DNA of 64,000 nt from Sugiyamaella lignohabitans. Lineage: Eukaryota; Ascomycota; Dipodascomycetes; Dipodascales; Trichomonascaceae. The stretch lies in the NCBI RefSeq assembly GCF_001640025.1, contig NC_031671.1:2666001-2730000 (forward strand), read 5' to 3'. Position numbers and translations under genes: made by a program. The notes beneath the pieces are model-generated. The model was not told where the DNA came from. It saw only the letters and a list, made by a program, of their open reading frames with translations, and did not search any database. This document shows, piece after piece, positions 42,601 through 52,432 of this stretch. Within the stretch, counting starts at the first letter, position 1. Each line of letters starts with the position of its first letter.

Positions 42601-43855
42601 TTAAGCAGTGGCAGGAGCAGCCTCGGCAGCCCAGTCGTCAGTGGCAGCCCAGTCAGCGGCACCGGCACCGGCGTCGGGTTGGACATCCCACTCCTCACCA
42701 GCAGCACTGACCTCAGTAGGGGCAGCAGCCTCCTCGGCAACAACCTCCTCCTCGGCAGCAGGAGCCTCAACCTCTTCAGGGTCTCTGTAGAAGTACAAAT
42801 CGGGCATGACAGACCAAGCGGTTTGTCTGTCTGGGAGAACACCCTTAAGTCTGAGGACCTCACGGGCCAACAACCACCAGATAAGACCAATCGAGTGCTT
42901 GGACTTGTTGTTACAAGGAATGGCAACATCGACGTACTCAGAAGGAGAGTCAGTATCGACAAGAGCAATAACAGGAATGTTAACGTAAGAAGCCTCCTTA
43001 ATAGCTTGGGCATCAGTACGGGGGTCAGTGACGATGATCAATCTAGGCTCCTTGAAAGATCTTGTGATGTAGTTTGTGAAGTTACCGGGGGTGAATCTAC
43101 CGGCAATGGCGGTACCACCAGTGTGGTTGGCGAACTTGAGGACAGCTCTTTGACCGTAGGTACGAGCAGAGATGGCAACTACATCAGCGGCTCTGGGGAC
43201 GGCAGCAATGATACGGGCAGCAAGAACGATCTTCTCCCAGGTCTTGCCAATGTTGATGATGTTAACACCATCGGGTCTGGTCTTGTAGACGTAAGGCTCG
43301 TTGTGAACCTGTAATTTGTTAGTATAACTGTTTTCGTGGTGCATTTTCCATGCTGTTAGTAGGACTAGATCTGATCATATGTAAGAGACTAGGTAGAAGA
43401 TGAGTCTGAGATGAACGAGTTTACGACGTTGAAAAAATTAGAATCCCATTTGTCTTGGTCAAAGAAATCAGTACGAGATGTCGAATTCTAATATATCGAA
43501 CAAAAATGTACTACGGATAATTCGCTATTCTGTTGATGTTCACCCGACTATTATTGTTGTAGTTCTTCCGCCGTCTCGATATATATCGCAAATATTATCA
43601 TTGTCGGATCCTGGAATAGATGCTACTCGTCAAACAATTATCTACCATTTAAATATAATGACGTTGAAACACCTCATGACATTCAGTCGAACAAACATAT
43701 CTCTAATCTTCTACAGTCTCTCACTTGATCAATCTCTAATCCATAGATGAGCCGGCGGTGTAACATACTTGGACGTTCTTGGAACCAAGGTGAACTTGGG
43801 CAGCCAACAAAAGTTGGGCGTCTTCTTGAGTAAGTTCAAACAGCTTGTCGGACAT
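42601..43855 (-). CDS. RPS0: 40S ribosomal protein S0 (uS2), two exons
   Basis: Exon 1 is 43855-43769 (29 codons, starting [20 protein letters not shown]) and exon 2 is 43308-42601; 264 residues. The 460-nt intron (43309-43768) has a GTATGT donor, a TACTAAC branch site and a CAG acceptor, and splicing restores the conserved [19 protein letters not shown]. uS2 core motifs include [31 protein letters not shown] and [16 protein letters not shown]. The C-terminus is acidic with Trp-Asp repeats ([11 protein letters not shown]), like the laminin-receptor-type tail. It acts in late 40S maturation and mRNA entry. The exon 2 frame alone begins with intron sequence ([11 protein letters not shown]) and must not be taken as the N-terminus. 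Confidence 0.96.
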
Positions 43856-44028
43856 TATTCCTGTTGACTCTGTGTATATGTCGGCGTACTGGTCGAGCAA
43901 TATTGGTGAAGGGATTTGGAATATGAGTACAGTAGGTTTGAAAATTGAGTCTGCCTGTCGTGAAAGAGTGGTCAGACGCATCTTGTCGCCGTAAGCGGTA
44001 ATCCTCTGTCGCTCTCACTCTTTTGCAC

Positions 44029-44036
44029 AGTGACTG
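44029..44036 (-). promoter_or_regulatory. HomolD-like box of RPS0
   Basis: On the RPS0 strand reads CAGTCACT, about 175 bp before the ATG. It matches the CAGTCAC core also found before RPS3 and RPS7. No TGGGCTAGGGC motif was found near it. Confidence 0.55.
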
Positions 44037-44129
44037 TTATATTTCCTATTTAGGCAACATGCTATATTGCACTTTTCAGCTGATAATGCATCTACGATCG
44101 GCAAAAGATAATACCTCAGGGGGTGTTGC

Positions 44130-44246
44130 TGCCTCCGGCGGCTGGGGCTCCGCCCCAGACCCCGCTGCTCCTCTCGCTACGCTCGAGTCGTTACACCTAC
44201 GGTCCTAGCAACTTCTGCGAAGCAGGAGCCCAGCTGCCGGAGGCAG
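44130..44246 (-). repeat. dispersed GC palindrome with internal deletion in the right arm
   Basis: Left arm, CTCGCTACGCTCGAGTCG hairpin, core CACCTACGGTCCTAGCAAC, CTTCTGCGAAGCAGGAG hairpin, then a right arm that has lost the GGGGTCTGGGGCGGAG part and resumes CCCAGCTGCCGGAGGCA. Confidence 0.93.
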
Positions 44247-45645
44247 CAGCGCCCCAGATGACTGTCGGGGTAGTTTCTAGGTCAAGCAATATTAAATCAC
44301 AAGGGTATTAGCTTTGTCGGTTCTCGTATGAACTGAATAGAAATAGGTTCAAGTGGCATGCGAGAGCTCTATATTCGGTCAACTGAGGAGCTGAAATTCG
44401 ATAGTCCCTTCAGGGACGGTATGACTCCTGATCAATGCAAAAAATTTCACATGACATATTATCCCAGTTAATCTTTCCAAACCATCAGTATTCTTGATTA
44501 TGTTGAAGTGGTCAGGTGGAAAATGGTTTTGAATTTGTGGTATGAATATACGTCATAGTTGTACAGGACTACGACTGGTTACGAGTGATTCTTGCACTCG
44601 GCTGTCATCTGTGATATTATTTTTTCACATCATTTTTCCCGTTTCCAATATTAGCAAGAACTCAGAAGGATGTGACAAATGAACTCCAGGGCCTCGTGAT
44701 GTTAGTTTAAAAGTATTTTTATGTCTTGCTATATATGGCGTAGTCTACCACACCCGTACCGATGACAGGTTAAATAGGGTCCAGACCAAAATTTGATTTC
44801 TCAGGATAAAACTTCAGATGCACCCAGCTAGAGTATAAGTTGAGTCACAAATAAACACGAGCAAAGTTTGTAGAACGGTGGCAGGAATAGTGGATCACGT
44901 ATTTTGGGTAATTTGATCACACTCAGCAAGACGGAAGAGGGTCAGAAAGTTAGATATCTCAACTTGTCTTCTAAACAGATTAATCTAGTGACTGGATGGG
45001 GCCACTGAGGGTAAATTGAGTTAATGAATATGACTTTAGAAACGGGTTTGATAGGGTCATTTGATCAATATTGTGCTTCATGTGGTTGGTCTGTTTTTTT
45101 TACTGAACACAATTCTATTCCCTGAATAATTTTATTCTGACAAACTCAGATACCAGACCCCATTCTGCTTACTGAGGCTGAAAGAATTTAAGGTCTCAAA
45201 TTCTATTCATGGCTTTCCTGTGAGCATGCTGGATATAGCTTGCCCTGAATATCTCATCGATCATTTCCCTTTTTATCTAACGATAGGCAGCTAGTTGCAT
45301 GACATCTTAACCAAATTATATCAGATAGGACCACTCAAAGGGATTCGAAAGGACTAAAAAGCATCTGATTTCATCTGATAAGCTAACAATTAGACAACAA
45401 GAAGGAACTTTTGTATTAGGTCTGAGTTTGTCGATGAAATATTGTGAATATTCACGTGGAGCAAAGATGTCAGAAATGAACCGAAAAAACGAGGCATGGT
45501 GACAGCGTTTTCTACAGTGATTAGACCATGACTCTGTGAGGAACGTATTACGAAGATAGCTCCTTTCCAACGAAGAGAACAGTAATATTTTAGTTTAATA
45601 ATGTGCCTCTTGTGGGTCCAGATTCAGACCTGTCAGTGCCTTATT

Positions 45646-45733
45646 GCAGAAGTTGGAGGGGCCGTGGACGAAACGACTCGAGCGCAGCGAGAGGAGCAGC
45701 GGGGTCTGGGGCGGAGCCCCAGCCGCCGGAGGC
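45646..45733 (+). repeat. dispersed GC palindrome, core and right half
   Basis: Starts GCAGAAGTTGGAGGGGCCGT (remnant of the inner hairpin and core), then CGACTCGAGCGCAGCGAGAGGAG and a right arm ending GCCGCCGGAGGC. The left arm is missing. Confidence 0.92.
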
Positions 45734-46750
45734 CGGTCTAGCACCAGCTGGTCCGTTTGAACCAGATGCATGCCGGAAAGCGGATAGTTCAGTTGTGTGA
45801 TATGCAGATAACAACAGTCCCCCTGAAAAGTGCTGCATTGAGCGAGTTTATTTAAACCTTAAACTTTATAGTGGAAGTTGGTGTGAAAGTGGAGATATTA
45901 GAAGCTATTGGCAGAGGAACTCGGGAAGGAGCTTTTATCACAGTTCATAAAAGGAATATCACAGCTGACAGAGCAGAAGAGCAGGTTCCAGATGCGACAG
46001 TTGAGGCAGCGGCAGAAAAAATATATTGGGGCAATCTGTCAAACAGGTGAAACCGCAGCGGCCAGACTGGGTGCATTCGCATTTGCATTTGGCATCCGCA
46101 TTTCGCATTTGCAGTTCACATGTGTTTTGTAAAAAAATCACGGCCTAACCCACATGCAACCAAAGTTGGTCAAGTACATTTAAAGATCAAAACAGATCGA
46201 CACAAACTACATAGTCGGGACGACAAATCGTAGCGAAGCGACGCTTGTTCCATTCCAAACAAACCTTACAAAGAAGCTTGAGGTTAGATTATTTAATGTT
46301 AGCGTTTGAACTTTAGATAATTTATCTTTAACACATTGTGGTGACTGTCGATTTGAGCTTTTTTGCCTCATAGGTTTGATTGGTGGTTGGTGGCGTAAGC
46401 AGCAGCAGCAGCAGGTGTGAGCAGGGTGCCGGTTGCCAGTGCTTCATCGTACAACCAATTTCTTGTTGCTGTTGTCGGCTCTAAAAATAGTTTGCATAAA
46501 AAAGAGTGGCCAAAGTGAATCGCAAAAAAAAGAACGATCAGTAAACTGACTGCTACACTAATACAAATCAAGCTGGTCAGATTGCATACAAACCTGCAAA
46601 CCTAGGTTGTATGTAAGTCTGCGACACATCAAGCATAATACGGTGGGCTAAAGCCAAGGTTAACATTATAGACGGCTCAATAAGCATAAGCCTCTGAGTG
46701 GGTGCGGGCAAAATAATATATTTTATTTTTAAGGGAGATAACTGGGAAAA

Positions 46751-48223
46751 ATGACGAGTATAGGTCCGGTCTCTCGTGATGCCGATAACCCCTTTTTATT
46801 CAACTTGGATGTAGCGTCAGCGTCCGCATCTGCGTGTTTTTCAGCATCTCTTTCAACATCGACCTCAGCTTCATCTTTGGTATCGACTACAACATCACCT
46901 TCAGTATCGACTTCAGTACCAACTCCAGTTTCATCATCAGTTCCATCGTCAGTAGCGGTAACTGCTCCTTCATCACCGTCCCTAGCTCTTGACAGGATCC
47001 CGATTCTTGCTCCTCCTAAACGGATCAGAAGAGCAGAGACTGTTTCATTGCCGTCTACACCTCGTCTTAGTAGGGTCCGACCTGGCAGAAATTCCATATC
47101 AGAACTGGGACCTGGTTCACCCAAGGGCTCTTCAGTATCATCATTAGCATCAAATCCAGCTCCAGCTTCAGCTTCAGTATCAGCATTAGCATCATCACTT
47201 TCTGGGTCAGCGATCTTAGCTGAGTCGTCATTGCATCCAAATACAAATAAAAATACAAATACAGCTTCACTGGGAAGCGGAGAATCTAGAAGAGGGTCGG
47301 AGTCGGTTGGCAACTCGGTCTCAAGATCAAGTTCACCACTACGGCAGAATACAAAAAACGCAACCGCTTCAGTTGTGCCTTTAGGACCCCGGCCATTCAC
47401 ACAATATCACTTTGGCAGTGAAACGTCACCGGCAAGTCCAGAATACAAGTTCCCATCAGCATCAGCATTACAACACATCAGTTCTCCAAGTCTAGAAAAA
47501 GACCTACTACTGCATAGCATTCACGTCGACAGCGAGTCTGAGTCCGATTCATCCAACATGTCGATGTTCATGTCTGATTTCTCAATAACAACATCCGACA
47601 AGTCGGTGCACCTATCACCTCCATCATTTTTATTTGGAATTGTTGTGGGTGTGATTCTTGTGTTCATGAAACCCACGTTTGAGTTTTACATGGAAATCGG
47701 AGCCAAGTTCCTCATCGTAGTCCTAAAATATTCATTAATTGGAGGTACCATGGGACTTATCATCTATGGATTAATCAAGTTCCTCGTCCAAAGCAACACA
47801 GCTACATCACAATCTGCTGTTAGCAATGGAGCTACCAGTACAACTACAACAGCGTCTACTGTATCAGCTTCGATTGCACCGTCTTCCCCATTATCATCAT
47901 CTTCGTACTCGAAGCACTCCCCGCCCATGGCGTCTCCACCCGCATTCAAGCACACATCCTCGTACCCGTCGAACTCGCCAAGACTGCGAAGAAAGTACTC
48001 TAACGACTCAATGGCATCCGGTTCGTCAGCGGCATCGTCCACCGTCTCGGCAGCATCCATCGACGACAAGTACTCATACCGTCCCTACAACCCACGACAC
48101 CGATCGACCAATGACTTGGATATCATTAGCGGGGACGACATCTCCATCCTCGAAAAGCCCGCGGGGCAAAGCGCATTCCGGCTCCCTAGAAAGAACTACG
48201 GGGGCCACCTAACCGTGTACTAA
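46751..48223 (+). CDS. serine-rich membrane protein of unknown function
   Basis: 490 residues. The first 270 residues are Ser/Ala/Thr/Pro-rich with almost pure SASASA and SVSTSV runs, coded by imperfect TCAGCATCA-type repeats. Two hydrophobic segments follow at about residues 295-311 (FLFGIVVGVILVFM) and 320-345 (FLIVVLKYSLIGGTMGLIIYGLIKFL). A Ser-rich C-terminal region ends with a less biased, perhaps conserved stretch, ISGDDISILEKPAG...RLPRKNYGGHLTVY. No signal peptide is visible, so a two-pass protein of an internal membrane is most likely. No family was recognised. A long minus-strand frame across its first half is a shadow of the repetitive coding DNA. It is convergent with RPS7; a palindrome starts 27 bp after the stop. 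Confidence 0.8.
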   Translation: MTSIGPVSRDADNPFLFNLDVASASASACFSASLSTSTSASSLVSTTTSPSVSTSVPTPVSSSVPSSVAVTAPSSPSLALDRIPILAPPKRIRRAETVSLPSTPRLSRVRPGRNSISELGPGSPKGSSVSSLASNPAPASASVSALASSLSGSAILAESSLHPNTNKNTNTASLGSGESRRGSESVGNSVSRSSSPLRQNTKNATASVVPLGPRPFTQYHFGSETSPASPEYKFPSASALQHISSPSLEKDLLLHSIHVDSESESDSSNMSMFMSDFSITTSDKSVHLSPPSFLFGIVVGVILVFMKPTFEFYMEIGAKFLIVVLKYSLIGGTMGLIIYGLIKFLVQSNTATSQSAVSNGATSTTTTASTVSASIAPSSPLSSSSYSKHSPPMASPPAFKHTSSYPSNSPRLRRKYSNDSMASGSSAASSTVSAASIDDKYSYRPYNPRHRSTNDLDIISGDDISILEKPAGQSAFRLPRKNYGGHLTVY

Positions 48224-48250
48224 ATAATTTATTCAATTGACGTGACACGC

Positions 48251-48387
48251 TGCCTCCGGCGGCTGGGGCTCTACCCCAGACCCCGTAGCTCCTGCTTCGC
48301 AGGAGTTGCCGGGACCGTAGACCTAACGACTCGAGCGCAGCGAGAGGAGCAGCGGGGTCTGGGGCGGAGCCCCAGCTGCCGGAGGCA
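48251..48387 (+). repeat. dispersed GC palindrome, full copy, plus orientation
   Basis: Left arm with a broken hairpin (GGGGCTCTACCCC), CTCCTGCTTCGCAGGAG hairpin, core TTGCCGGGACCGTAGACC, CGACTCGAGCGCAGCGAGAGGAG side and a right arm ending CAGCTGCCGGAGGCA. It lies 27 bp after a stop codon in a convergent gap. Confidence 0.95.
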
Positions 48388-48648
48388 GGTGGAATCCGGG
48401 GAAGAATTATAACAATTTAGTCTTTTGAACTATGAATACATTAACAATAGAAGAAAGGGGAGCAAAAAACAACATCCAGTGGACCAGACCTCGATGACAA
48501 TTTTTTTCGGGATGTCTTTCTTAGATTATTTTCAGTCGTGTGTGTTGTGTTGAGAGAGAAGGTCCAATATTTTTCATAAGCATTTTTTTGGTGATGTTTT
48601 TAAATTAATTTCATTTTATTCGGCTTTTTTTTCTAAATAAAAATTAAT

Positions 48649-49227
48649 TTAAAAGACCTCACCTTGAACAGAGGGAACCTCGAAAACAACTTGCTTACCA
48701 GTCAACTTGTTGTAGACAGATTGGAAAGAGTCGAGCTTGTGCTCCAAAGTAGTGATGTCCTTGGAGTCCAAGATGACCTTTTGGAGCTTGGAACCACCAA
48801 CTTGGTATCTGACACGCTTGCCAATGATCTCGGTGGGGAAAACAAGGTCCTCAAGGAGAGCATCGTGGACAGCAGTCAAAGTTCTGGATCTAGGTCTCTT
48901 TTGGGTTTGTCTAGATCTACGGCCGGGCTTGGGCAAGATACGTCTCTCGGCAAGGAAGATAACGTAACGGTCAGAGAATTTCTTTTCGAGCTCACGGGTG
49001 AGTCTTTGTTGGACCTTGTGGAAAGAGTTGAGAGAAGGAACGGGGACGAAGATGACAATGGCCTTCTTACCGCCGGAAACCTCGATTTCACGGACAGCCT
49101 TGAATTGAAGGGGTCTGAGGTCGGCCTTCAAGTCGGCAGAAGAGTTCTCAAGGTCGATGAAAGCTTGAGCAACTTGGAGCTCGAGCTCAGAAGGCTCGGC
49201 TTTGAGGATCTTATTGGCAGCAGACAT
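48649..49227 (-). CDS. RPS7: 40S ribosomal protein S7 (eS7)
   Basis: 192 residues beginning [20 protein letters not shown]; single exon, although the Saccharomyces genes contain an intron. Family motifs: [60 protein letters not shown] and a C-terminus ending [20 protein letters not shown] followed by F. eS7 binds the 5' domain of 18S rRNA and is needed for small-subunit assembly. Codon use is strongly biased. Upstream are a HomolD-like box and a TGGGCTAGGGC motif shared with RPS3. Confidence 0.97.
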   Translation of the reverse strand: MSAANKILKAEPSELELQVAQAFIDLENSSADLKADLRPLQFKAVREIEVSGGKKAIVIFVPVPSLNSFHKVQQRLTRELEKKFSDRYVIFLAERRILPKPGRRSRQTQKRPRSRTLTAVHDALLEDLVFPTEIIGKRVRYQVGGSKLQKVILDSKDITTLEHKLDSFQSVYNKLTGKQVVFEVPSVQGEVF

Positions 49228-49377
49228 TTTGGGTTATTTGGTTTAAGCACACAACAAGTTGTCGAACTGACTTTTTTCAATGATATTGTCCAACTCGATA
49301 TGTCGCCAGTAGTGTATGCAATTTGGCATGTTTGTGAGTCGCTTCCTCCTTACCATATATTTCCTAATATGGCAATA

Positions 49378-49385
49378 TGTGACTG
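49378..49385 (-). promoter_or_regulatory. HomolD-like box of RPS7
   Basis: On the RPS7 strand reads CAGTCACA, a perfect HomolD word, about 151 bp before the ATG. Confidence 0.65.
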
Positions 49386-49405
49386 TTGGGAGTTGACCTT
49401 TAATC

Positions 49406-49416
49406 TGGGCTAGGGC
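49406..49416 (+). promoter_or_regulatory. TGGGCTAGGGC motif upstream of RPS7
   Basis: Identical to the motif at 15284-15294 upstream of RPS3 and in the same orientation relative to the gene. It lies 21 bp beyond the HomolD box. Similar to CCCTA-type (Tbf1/HomolE) sites on the other strand. Confidence 0.55.
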
Positions 49417-49462
49417 GCTTGCGGGATCGCCTGATGCAGGGGTGAGTCGATCGGACCCTGAC

Positions 49463-49634
49463 TGCCTCCGGCGGCTGGGGCTGTGCCCCAGACCCCCTGG
49501 CTCCTCTTGCTGCGCTCGAGTCGGGCGTGGGGGTCAGATATATTCCTGCGAATCGTCTGAACTCAACGGTCCTAGCAGTCTCCTGCAAAGCAGGAGCCAC
49601 GGGGTCTGGGGCGCAGCCCCAGCCGCCGGAGGCA
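49463..49634 (-). repeat. dispersed GC palindrome, full copy, minus orientation
   Basis: Left arm (loop TGT), CTTGCTGCGCTCGAGTCG hairpin, a core lengthened by about 30 bp and ending AACGGTCCTAGCAG, CTCCTGCAAAGCAGGAG hairpin and an intact right arm. It lies 103 bp past the stop of the GH72 gene. Confidence 0.94.
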
Positions 49635-49737
49635 GCTCCCTCCCCCAGAGAAGTAGTCCATTAATTATTTATTTTGTAACGTACAATATAACCGGTATAT
49701 ATGTATGAGAGAATTAGAAGCGGCCGGGCTGAAAAGT

Positions 49738-51111
49738 CTATAAAGCGAGGCCAATGGCAAAGAAAACGGTGATGTAGGCCCCGGCTCCGAGAACGGTAGT
49801 GGTCAGGAAATGGGGAACCTCGACGTGACCAGCTGCTCCTTTGGAGGTGTGAGTGGCTTTGGCACTAGCGGTGGAAGAGCCACCTGAGCTGGCAGCACCG
49901 GATGATGCAGTGGCTGAAGCAGAGGCTGAAGAGGACCCGTTGTCGTCGTCGCTGCTGCTGCCGAATTGGGTGGATGGACCGCTGAGACCGAGAGGCTTAC
50001 CGGCTCCGTTCTTGATATATGTCTCAGCACCAGATGGAAGAGCAGGCAGACTGGACGAAGGGTCAACTTCCCAAAGTCCTGATTGGAATGGAGGACAGCT
50101 GGCTGCGGAATTAGTGGTAGAGGCACCGCCAGCACCCGTAGGATCGGGGTATTTTGCCAATTGAGATTTCAATGCGTCGTAGTCTGACAAGGTGGTCACA
50201 TTGGATCCTGTGATGTTCACAAGTCCATAGTCGTTACCTTCGCTGCTGTACTCGTAGACAAGACCTCCAGAATACACAGAGGTCATTTCCGTATTATAAA
50301 TAGCAGAGATCTCGGGGAAAGTACGGGGTTGGACGGTGTTACATCCGTATTCAGAGAAAAAGAGTGGAAGAGAATAGTTACCATAGTTCTGGACATTGGC
50401 TTGGTATCCTGAAATTTGGAAGGACGAGGCAGGTCCACACCAAGAATAGTCGTTCATACCGAACAGATCAATTCGTTCACTGTCATCTCCACAGTTGAAA
50501 TACTCCATTTGTTGCCATCTGTTTTGGGCAATGTCGGCAGCAGAGTATCCAACAGGAATAGCACGTTTGGATTGTGCACTGATATAGCTCTTCATATCAC
50601 GGACAACAGCCTTGACATAGGGGGCAGGGCCTGTGGTGTTAACACTGTTGATAACCTCATTACCAGCGAAAAAGCCCAGAACATTATCATAGCCCTTGAA
50701 TGCATCAATAGTAGCAAACACTGCTTGTAGATAGTCAGCATTGTATGAAGGAGCGGGGTCGGCTCGGTTGATCGAGTTCTTGGGTGTATTGACATCAAGC
50801 AACAGATAAATGCCTGCGTCGCTTAATTCTTGCATACATTCATCGTGGTTGGCCGAGTTGTCGACTGTATAAACACGGATAGTGTTGAGACCAAGGTCTT
50901 TAAAGTAAGGAACATCTCTCTTACAGTTGTCGGCATCTGCCAACGGATCAATAGCTTTGGACGAACCACCGGGTTGATAGTCGACTCCTCGAATATAGAA
51001 CCGGTCGTTACCTTGGTAAAAGGCATTTCCCTTGACTGTGATAGGATCAAGAGACGATGCCAGTGATGCTAAACAAATAGCTGTGGATAACAGAAAAGAT
51101 GTAGTCTTCAT
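49738..51111 (-). CDS. GH72 beta-1,3-glucanosyltransferase, Gas4/Gas5-like
   Basis: 457 residues. Signal peptide about 1-20 (MKTTSFLLSTAICLASLASS). The GH72 catalytic domain carries the acid/base Glu152 in FFAGNEVIN and the nucleophile Glu254 in FFSEYGC. The cysteine-rich CBM43 module of Gas1/Gas2 is absent, so this belongs to the short Gas3/4/5 type. The motif LPALPSGAETYIKNGAGKPLGL lies before a Ser-rich linker, and the hydrophobic end (TTTVLGAGAYITVFFAIGLAL) is a GPI-anchor signal. These enzymes cut and rejoin beta-1,3-glucan to elongate wall glucan at the cell surface. The choice between Gas3, Gas4 and Gas5 is uncertain. Confidence 0.92.
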   Translation of the reverse strand: MKTTSFLLSTAICLASLASSLDPITVKGNAFYQGNDRFYIRGVDYQPGGSSKAIDPLADADNCKRDVPYFKDLGLNTIRVYTVDNSANHDECMQELSDAGIYLLLDVNTPKNSINRADPAPSYNADYLQAVFATIDAFKGYDNVLGFFAGNEVINSVNTTGPAPYVKAVVRDMKSYISAQSKRAIPVGYSAADIAQNRWQQMEYFNCGDDSERIDLFGMNDYSWCGPASSFQISGYQANVQNYGNYSLPLFFSEYGCNTVQPRTFPEISAIYNTEMTSVYSGGLVYEYSSEGNDYGLVNITGSNVTTLSDYDALKSQLAKYPDPTGAGGASTTNSAASCPPFQSGLWEVDPSSSLPALPSGAETYIKNGAGKPLGLSGPSTQFGSSSDDDNGSSSASASATASSGAASSGGSSTASAKATHTSKGAAGHVEVPHFLTTTVLGAGAYITVFFAIGLAL

Positions 51112-52432
51112 GTTTACTGATCTAAAAATAATCCCGGGATTTTTGGTTACACTGCCGGTAAATTAGACAAAGTGCGAAGGAAATGATTCCAAATTATTTC
51201 GCTGGGTATCTAACGAACGTGCAAGATGTACAAAAGTGGGTTGAAAACCAGCTTCAACTCCTGTTTCACTTGTCTTGTGTCGAGACTCAAAAATAGGGGG
51301 AAAATGCCTTTAGGGATCATGTAGCATATTTATATTTGGAACATTATGCTTAAAAACCTCGTCCGTACCAAAAGAGACGTCTCGGAATGCATGCTTCTGT
51401 ACTGACGCCGACCCCGATCATTCCCGCATACAGCGGTTCCCCCTATTCGAATATGCAGATTCCGTGGGTTGTAGACTCCAAAACATCATGTCCGCTCCAA
51501 TGGAATAGACTCTAATACCCGATTTTTGATTCTCAGCCTCAGCTGCCGATTAATATGCTATTAATATGCTACTTTTCATCCGAAAAATAGAATTTTTCAA
51601 AAATAGCCTTACCAGAACTAGTCGTCCGTCAAATAGCAACAACTAGTCCACTTTGGGACCTATCTGAACATAAAACGTTGGACGATTGCCGAAACTAGCA
51701 GCTGTATTGCTTTTTCCGACGATAAGCGAGATCTGTAGATATGGATCGATGCCTTGCCTGCATATTCACCACCATGGGCTTTTTTGTCCCTATATATATA
51801 TATATATACTCTGTCTCCTGACCCCTTATAATATGGGTGTGTTTCTGCCTCCGGCGGCTGGGGCGCTGCCCCAGACCCCGTTGTGCTCCGCTTCGCGGAG
51901 CGGCTCGGATTTTGGGGGGATTTTTTTTTCGAAAAACCTATGAATATTGTGTGATTATTTGATGGGTCGGCGTTAGTGGGCGTCAGCTGGCTTGTCTTCG
52001 TCAGAGATAAATCATGGCTAAATAAAATTTAAAGACCTCACATTGAGTTCATGTGGGCTGTGTAAGTGTGTATTGTGTGTATCTGAACCCATCTGTTCGA
52101 TCGCCGCTGCTATGAGCACATTAACCGCCTGTCAGAACCCCCCTGAATATCACTTGCTAAATTACTGTTCTCGGAGTATTAGCGAATATCGCCCTGCTCG
52201 AGGCGAGAAATTTATCACCGGAAGATCTCGACCGTGTAGGGTGATCTTTTCAACCAATCTATTCTATGTCTTATGTAGTATGCCGAACAATATTTATTCA
52301 TTTAGTTTATGACGTCAGGGATCTACGCATGTCTGGATCCAAACTTGCCTATCACTCACTGTCTGATATTCAGGACTCAATCTCAGTTGCAGTTGCTGCT
52401 GAACTATTCGAAGATGCGAGTGTCGATACAAA
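51112..52432. other. intergenic between the GH72 gene and the AIM21-like gene
   Basis: 1.3 kb. Contains a left-half palindrome (51846-51908) and a TATATA tract at 51792-51808. The 52266-52472 plus-strand frame overlaps the AIM21-like 3' end and is not supported. No RNA gene seen. Confidence 0.55.
51846..51908 (-). repeat. GC palindrome, left half with a variant hairpin
   Basis: Left arm (loop GCT) ends ACCCCGTTGTGCTCC, followed by a GCTCCGCTTCGCGGAGC hairpin. The GTTGTGCTC junction is shared with the diverged copy at 23573. Right half absent. Confidence 0.88.

Larger units (their letters stand above)
43856..46750. other. 2.9-kb divergent region with two palindromes, no gene seen
   Basis: Between the starts of RPS0 and the serine-rich membrane protein gene. 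Contains the RPS0 HomolD-like box and elements at 44130-44246 and 45646-45733. 44250-45640 and 45740-46740 are AT-rich; frames of 60-85 codons show no family features. No structured RNA was recognised. Confidence 0.5.

Noticed and set aside
45908..46132. 74-codon plus-strand frame
   Set aside because: Starts with TTG rather than ATG and has no conserved feature.
46729..47400. 223-codon minus-strand frame
   Set aside because: Antisense shadow of the repetitive Ser/Ala-coding region of the plus-strand gene.
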